28,144 nt of DNA from a virus, in IMG/VR virus record IMGVR_UViG_3300028030_000048, positions 1 to 28,144 of that record; one strand, 5' to 3'. This document shows, in pieces, positions 24,583 to 28,144 of this stretch (positions are counted from its first letter, which is position 1; each line of letters starts with the position of its first letter). The translations under genes and the position numbers were made by a program. The notes beneath the pieces are model-generated. The model ran no database searches, had not been told where the DNA came from, and was given only the letters and a program-made list of their open reading frames with translations.

Positions 24583-24603
24583 CGTGCGCCGCAGGAGGTC
24601 TTC
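24568..24603 (+). repeat. Perfect 12-bp inverted repeat across the regulator stop codon
   Basis: GAAGACCTCCTG (24568-24579) pairs with CAGGAGGTCTTC (24592-24603) over 12 bp with a 12-base loop. The left arm encodes the last residues of the regulator (E-D-L-L) and the stop codon begins the loop. No T-run follows, so a Rho-independent terminator is not certain. It may be an attenuator for the primase gene 110 nt downstream, or an operator. The rest of the 130-bp gap shows no gene, only a weak GAGGGGG/CCCCCTC pair (24633-24694). Confidence 0.6.
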
Positions 24604-24712
24604 GAGCCATCCCACCGAGGAAAAGATGGCATGAGGGGGGCTTTCTCGCGTCACCGACAACACGATTGAGGCATCCCTCTCGGGCAACCCCCTCTAACGA
24701 GGCACTACCACG

Positions 24713-27454
24713 ATGGCCACAGAAATACAAGCTCTGCCCATCCCCTTTTCAAAGGGCCACGGCAACAAAGGCAAGGTCAAAAACCTCGGGCTGCCATGGG
24801 CGCAATTCATCGACCTGTTCCGGCAGCCATACCGCACCGATGAAACTTCCCACACCTACAAGAACCTCGACCTGAAAGAAAAGCTGGCCAAAAAGAACGC
24901 CGCCGGCTTCTTCATGGCCGCACATTGCAAGAATGGCTCCCGGCGGAAAGACGCCATTCAGGAACGCCGGATCCTGACCATCGACATGGACGAAAATGTC
25001 AAGCCGGTGCTGCGCAGGATCAAGAAAGGCGAAGCCAAAATCTGCCGCTATGAATGGATCGCCCACACGACGCGGTCCCACTCGCGCGAGAACCCCCGCT
25101 ACCGCTTTATCATCCCTCTGAAACGCGCCATCCTGCCCGAAGAGCATGAACCCCTGTCACGTATCGTATCCAGTCTGCTGGACCCGACGATGAAATCCAT
25201 CGACCCGGTATCCCACCGGGTCGCGCAGATGATGTTCATGCCCACGGCGAGCAAGGATCAGGTTTACCGCTTCCACCATCACGAAGGCGTCCTGCTTGAC
25301 CCTGACGCGATCATCCGCGCATGGGAAAAGAAGCACGGACGCGGATCTTTCTTCGATTATGAAGTGCTGCCGCTGAACCCCGGCAAGGAAACCGGCCTGC
25401 GCGACAAGATGCAAAAAGCCGGGTTCCCGCTGGCCAAGCCGGGCATCGTCGGGACGTGGTGCCGGCATATGGGAGACATCCACACCACCATCGAGAAATA
25501 CCTGACCGATTTTTACGAACCGACATCCGAACCGGACCGCTATCAGGCGGTCGGCGGATCGGGGCTGGCCGGGGTAGTCATTTACGAAGACCAGTGGCTT
25601 TACAGCCACCACACCACGGACCCCTGCGCGGGCGAGCTCTGCAACAGCTTCGATGCTGTCCGGCTCTGCCTCTTCGGAGACAAGGACAAATCCATCGGCC
25701 CGGACAAGCCGGTGGTGGAGCGCCCATCGTTCAAAGCCATGAAGAAGTGGATGAGCGACGATCCGGGGTTCGTCGCGGCGCTGGCGCAAGAGCGTTTCGG
25801 CGACATAGACGCCGATTATTCCGACGAAGATGTCCCCGAAGCCGCCCCCGAAGCCGAAAAACCCGCTGATAAACGCCCAGAGAAGGCCGTGGAGAGCGAT
25901 TCAGGCTTCGATGACGCCGATATACCGGCAAACCCGGAGACACGCACCAGCGCCACGGAGAAGCCCGGCAAGGATGACGAAGACCCCCATGCCTGGGTGG
26001 CCAGCCTGCAAGTCGGCAATGACGGCGCGCTCCGCCCGACGACGCACAACCTGTTCACCATCATGATGAACGACCGCAGGCTCAAAAACGCATGGGCCTT
26101 CAACGAAATGTCGCGCCTGATCATGCGCACCCGGCCATTGAAGCTCGGCCTGCCGAATTTCAAGGACATGCCAGCCATGGATTTGCTGGACAATGAAGCC
26201 GGGATCGACGACCACGATGCACGCGCAATTCAATCGCTGCTCTCCCGGCCCGCGAACTCCAAGGAGCGCCCGCGCGGCTATGGCGTCGAATACGGGATCT
26301 CCCGGGTCCATGAGATGATCGCCATGCTGGCTGGAAACCGCAGTTACCATCCGGTGCAGAGACGCCTGCGGCGGCTCCCCGAGTGGGACGGAAAGAAGCG
26401 CATGGACACGGTGTTCATCGACTACCTCGGCGTCGAAGACACTGCCTACCATCGAGCCGCTGCCCACGTGTGCCTGCTCGGCGCCGTGGCGCGCGCCATG
26501 CTGCCGGGCATCTCTTTCGACTACATGCCGGTCCTCTCGGGCGGCCAGGGCTGCCGCAAGACTTCTTTCGTGCAGACGCTGGCCTTCGGATGCGCATGGA
26601 AAGGCGACAAGGGCTTCTACACCACCCTGCCGGGCGATCTGACCCGCCGCAAGGAGGTCTTCGAGGCCACGCAGGGCGCATGGTTCATCGAAGCCGCCGA
26701 AATGGTGGCTTTCCGGAAGGGTGAATCCGACGCCTTGAAAAAATTCATCACCGAGACGGTGGACAAGGTGCGGCCCGCCTATGCACGACAGGTTGTCGCA
26801 GCAAAGCGGAGCTTCGTCTTGTGGGGCACGACAAATGAAGAGCGGTTCCTCCGGGACATGACCGGCAACCGCCGCTATCTTCCCATCAAGGTTGGCGAAG
26901 GGCTGAACGCCGCCCATCCAATAGCAACGGACCTGCTCATGCGCGAGCGGGACCAGATATGGGCCGAAGCGCTGCACTGCTGGGATGCCGGGGACCGCGA
27001 ACTGCTACTCTCCGGGGAAGCCGAAGCGCAGGCGGAAGCCGCCCGGGAAGACTCCTTCGAGGAAATCCCCGAGGTCACATTCGCCGACGAAATCGACGCC
27101 TACTACACGCAGCCCCGGCCCATCGAGGAGTTCACGGGCGACGAATCAGGCTTCGAGGACGGCCAGAAGGCGATTTGGCGCGCCATCACGGCGAATCAGA
27201 TCCATGAAGACCTGCTCGGCGGCGCGGGCGACTTCTCGCGCCAGCATTCATCCTTCATCTATCGGGCGCTGCGCATGACGAAGCACTTCCACACGCGGAT
27301 CCGCCTGCGGGATGAAAATGGCGTCCGGCGCTACTATTGGTATGACGGCACTGAAGGCACTCTACCCCAATCCGTTCCTTGGGGCCGCATGGATAAATGG
27401 AAACCCGTCACAGCAACGCCGGACTTGCCGGAGAATGACGACGATATTCTATAA
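24713..27454 (+). CDS. Bifunctional primase-helicase (VapE/VirE-type superfamily 3-like)
   Basis: The protein has 913 residues. The N-terminal part holds an archaeo-eukaryotic primase-like core: RRILTIDMDENV with D91 and D93, then HTTRSHSRENPRYRFIIPL (118-136), and RVAQMMFMPTAS (169-180). Residues 366-425 are an acidic, Pro-rich linker. The ATPase/helicase part holds SYHPVQRRLRRLPEWDGKKR (about 544-563), Walker A LSGGQGCRKTSFV (608-620), Walker B-like QGAWFIEAAEM (654-664) and sensor/Arg-finger TGNRRYLPIK (717-726). It ends NDDDIL. Such proteins prime and unwind phage DNA, usually at an origin near their own gene. The Shine-Dalgarno is weak (GAGG, 10 nt). Confidence 0.9.
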   Translation: MATEIQALPIPFSKGHGNKGKVKNLGLPWAQFIDLFRQPYRTDETSHTYKNLDLKEKLAKKNAAGFFMAAHCKNGSRRKDAIQERRILTIDMDENVKPVLRRIKKGEAKICRYEWIAHTTRSHSRENPRYRFIIPLKRAILPEEHEPLSRIVSSLLDPTMKSIDPVSHRVAQMMFMPTASKDQVYRFHHHEGVLLDPDAIIRAWEKKHGRGSFFDYEVLPLNPGKETGLRDKMQKAGFPLAKPGIVGTWCRHMGDIHTTIEKYLTDFYEPTSEPDRYQAVGGSGLAGVVIYEDQWLYSHHTTDPCAGELCNSFDAVRLCLFGDKDKSIGPDKPVVERPSFKAMKKWMSDDPGFVAALAQERFGDIDADYSDEDVPEAAPEAEKPADKRPEKAVESDSGFDDADIPANPETRTSATEKPGKDDEDPHAWVASLQVGNDGALRPTTHNLFTIMMNDRRLKNAWAFNEMSRLIMRTRPLKLGLPNFKDMPAMDLLDNEAGIDDHDARAIQSLLSRPANSKERPRGYGVEYGISRVHEMIAMLAGNRSYHPVQRRLRRLPEWDGKKRMDTVFIDYLGVEDTAYHRAAAHVCLLGAVARAMLPGISFDYMPVLSGGQGCRKTSFVQTLAFGCAWKGDKGFYTTLPGDLTRRKEVFEATQGAWFIEAAEMVAFRKGESDALKKFITETVDKVRPAYARQVVAAKRSFVLWGTTNEERFLRDMTGNRRYLPIKVGEGLNAAHPIATDLLMRERDQIWAEALHCWDAGDRELLLSGEAEAQAEAAREDSFEEIPEVTFADEIDAYYTQPRPIEEFTGDESGFEDGQKAIWRAITANQIHEDLLGGAGDFSRQHSSFIYRALRMTKHFHTRIRLRDENGVRRYYWYDGTEGTLPQSVPWGRMDKWKPVTATPDLPENDDDIL

Positions 27455-27464
27455 TTTCAGAGAA

Positions 27465-27497
27465 TGCACTTAAGGGTTGTGGTAGGCTCTTAAATGC
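27465..27497 (+). repeat. Imperfect hairpin after the primase-helicase gene
   Basis: TGCACTTAAG and CTTAAATGCA pair over 10 bp with one mismatch and a 13-base loop. It lies just before the strong terminator and could protect the 3' end of the message. Confidence 0.35.
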
Positions 27498-27502
27498 AGA
27501 CT

Positions 27503-27551
27503 TGGCCCGCCCACACAGCGCTAAGCCTCACAGCGCCGGGCGGGCCTTTTT
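27503..27551 (+). terminator. Rho-independent terminator of the rightward operon
   Basis: GGCCCGCC (27503-27510) and GGCGGGCC (27538-27545) form an 8-bp perfect G/C stem, followed at once by six T residues (27546-27551). It lies 49 nt after the primase-helicase stop and ends the rightward transcript before the repeat region. Confidence 0.85.
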
Positions 27552-27714
27552 TATGCTCGCGCGCAACTCGCCGTTTGAGGGGCGAAAATTGTGGTATGGG
27601 GGGTGTCCCTTGTCCCCCTCATTTCTAAACAAACCTGTGAGAAGGAATTTTTTAGTATATATGGCTCTAGAATCACCCTTTTTTTCAAAATATCTCACAA
27701 GTTTACAACAATAG

Positions 27715-27738
27715 GGGGGACAGGGGGACAGGGGGACA
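27715..27738 (+). repeat. Three tandem 8-bp repeats GGGGGACA
   Basis: GGGGGACA occurs three times head to tail without gaps. The same octamer recurs singly on both strands through the next 230 bp. Octamer tandem copies of this kind are compatible with iterons for an initiator protein. Confidence 0.85.
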
Positions 27739-27783
27739 GCCCTTTATATGATATTGATTTTATTAGGTTTTTTAATTTGCGAA

Positions 27784-27955
27784 CTGTCCCCCCTACCCTG
27801 TCCCCCCAAAAAGCCATGTGGCGAAAATGTGGCAAAACACTCGGTAGAGTCTATCACACTACGGTATATTATATGCTGGTAGTGTGGTTATTGGCTATCA
27901 CGCCGTCACATTTTCGCCATATGGACTTTTTGGGGGGACAGGGTAGGGGGGCCAG
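27784..27955. repeat. Large inverted repeat with arms of about 50 bp
   Basis: Arms 27784-27833 and 27905-27955 are complementary at about 47 positions, with three substitutions and one single-base gap. Each arm carries two copies of the TGTCCCCC-type element spaced 14 bp apart, then AAAAAG and GGCGAAAATGTG. The 71-bp space between the arms contains a second perfect pair, CACACTAC (27855-27862) and GTAGTGTG (27879-27886), around an AT-rich 16-base loop. The whole can fold into a nested cruciform. The few compensated differences suggest conservation of the fold or of binding sites. Confidence 0.85.
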
Positions 27956-28144
27956 CAGGGACAGCGAATTTTCCAAAAAATCCGGCTTTTCACACTCCCG
28001 AGATTCCGGAGAATCGCAAATCCGAAATGGCAGAAAATCGGCGGCTCGGGAATACACCAAAAAAGTGTTCCACCCCCGCCAGATTTACGGGGACGACGAA
28101 AAAAGTTTCGTTTTTTCGCAAAAATTTTGAATAGGGTCGAGAGG

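Larger units (their letters stand above)
27552..28144. other. Non-coding repeat-rich region, candidate replication origin
   Basis: This last stretch is AT-richer than the rest and holds no supportable gene. About ten copies of TGTCCCCC or its complement GGGGGACA occur in both orientations (27604-27618, 27715-27738, 27785-27807, 27932-27963), along with a ~50-bp inverted repeat. Further small perfect hairpins include GATTC-CGGA-GAATC (28002-28015) and CGAAAAAA/TTTTTTCG (28097-28118). AT-rich tracts surround the repeats (27650-27715, 27745-27780). Iterons beside AT-rich DNA next to a primase-helicase gene are the layout of a theta origin. A packaging site is an alternative. Confidence 0.55.

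Noticed and set aside
27715-27963. Possible CRISPR array
   Set aside because: Repeats are 8-9 bp, occur on both strands, are partly tandem, and have no regular spacers or nearby cas genes.
27591-28130. Open frame of 179 codons on the plus strand across the repeat region
   Set aside because: It lacks a Shine-Dalgarno, spans the inverted repeats and iterons, and its translation is unlike any protein; composition differs from the real genes.

Overview
The window reads as about 28 kb of a lambda-like siphophage or prophage of a Gram-negative host. By eye it is GC-rich (roughly 58-60%), with Shine-Dalgarno-led, tightly overlapping genes. I cannot name the host. No ribosomal, tRNA or ordinary chromosomal gene is visible, and no integrase, CI-type repressor or lysis gene falls inside the window.

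Layout, read from right to left because almost everything lies on the minus strand. Positions 27455-28144 are non-coding, AT-richer, and packed with GGGGGACA/TGTCCCCC repeats and a ~50-bp inverted repeat; this is the best candidate for a replication origin or packaging signal. Two genes run rightward at 24193-27454: a small Cro/YdaS-like helix-turn-helix protein and a large primase-helicase of the VapE/VirE type, followed by a clear terminator. From the divergent promoter region at 24096-24192 the leftward genes begin. The replication and recombination module (24095-16148) holds a coiled-coil protein with a basic linker, a Cas4/RecB-like DUF2800 nuclease, a DUF2815 ssDNA-binding-like protein, an intein-containing family A DNA polymerase, three tiny membrane proteins, a VRR-NUC nuclease and an SNF2 helicase.

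Without a gap this passes into a morphogenesis module with the full lambda order: Nu1-like small terminase, GpA-like large terminase, W, portal B, protease C with nested scaffold Nu3, decoration D, capsid E, FI-like, FII-like, Z, U, tail tube V, G and G-T by frameshift, and tape measure H, which runs off the left edge. The head and tail genes are therefore lambda-like while the replication set is not, which points to a mosaic genome.

The most striking element is in the polymerase. A 308-residue class 1 intein sits inside motif B (the O-helix). Its middle section is overlapped almost completely by a second gene on the same strand in another frame, encoding an HNH homing endonuclease with its own Shine-Dalgarno sequence. 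The polymerase frame stays open across the whole endonuclease gene and keeps intact splicing residues, so one stretch of DNA serves two proteins. A second unexpected pattern is that at least five non-homologous proteins end in an acidic tail closing with -D[LI]L, each spelled with different codons.
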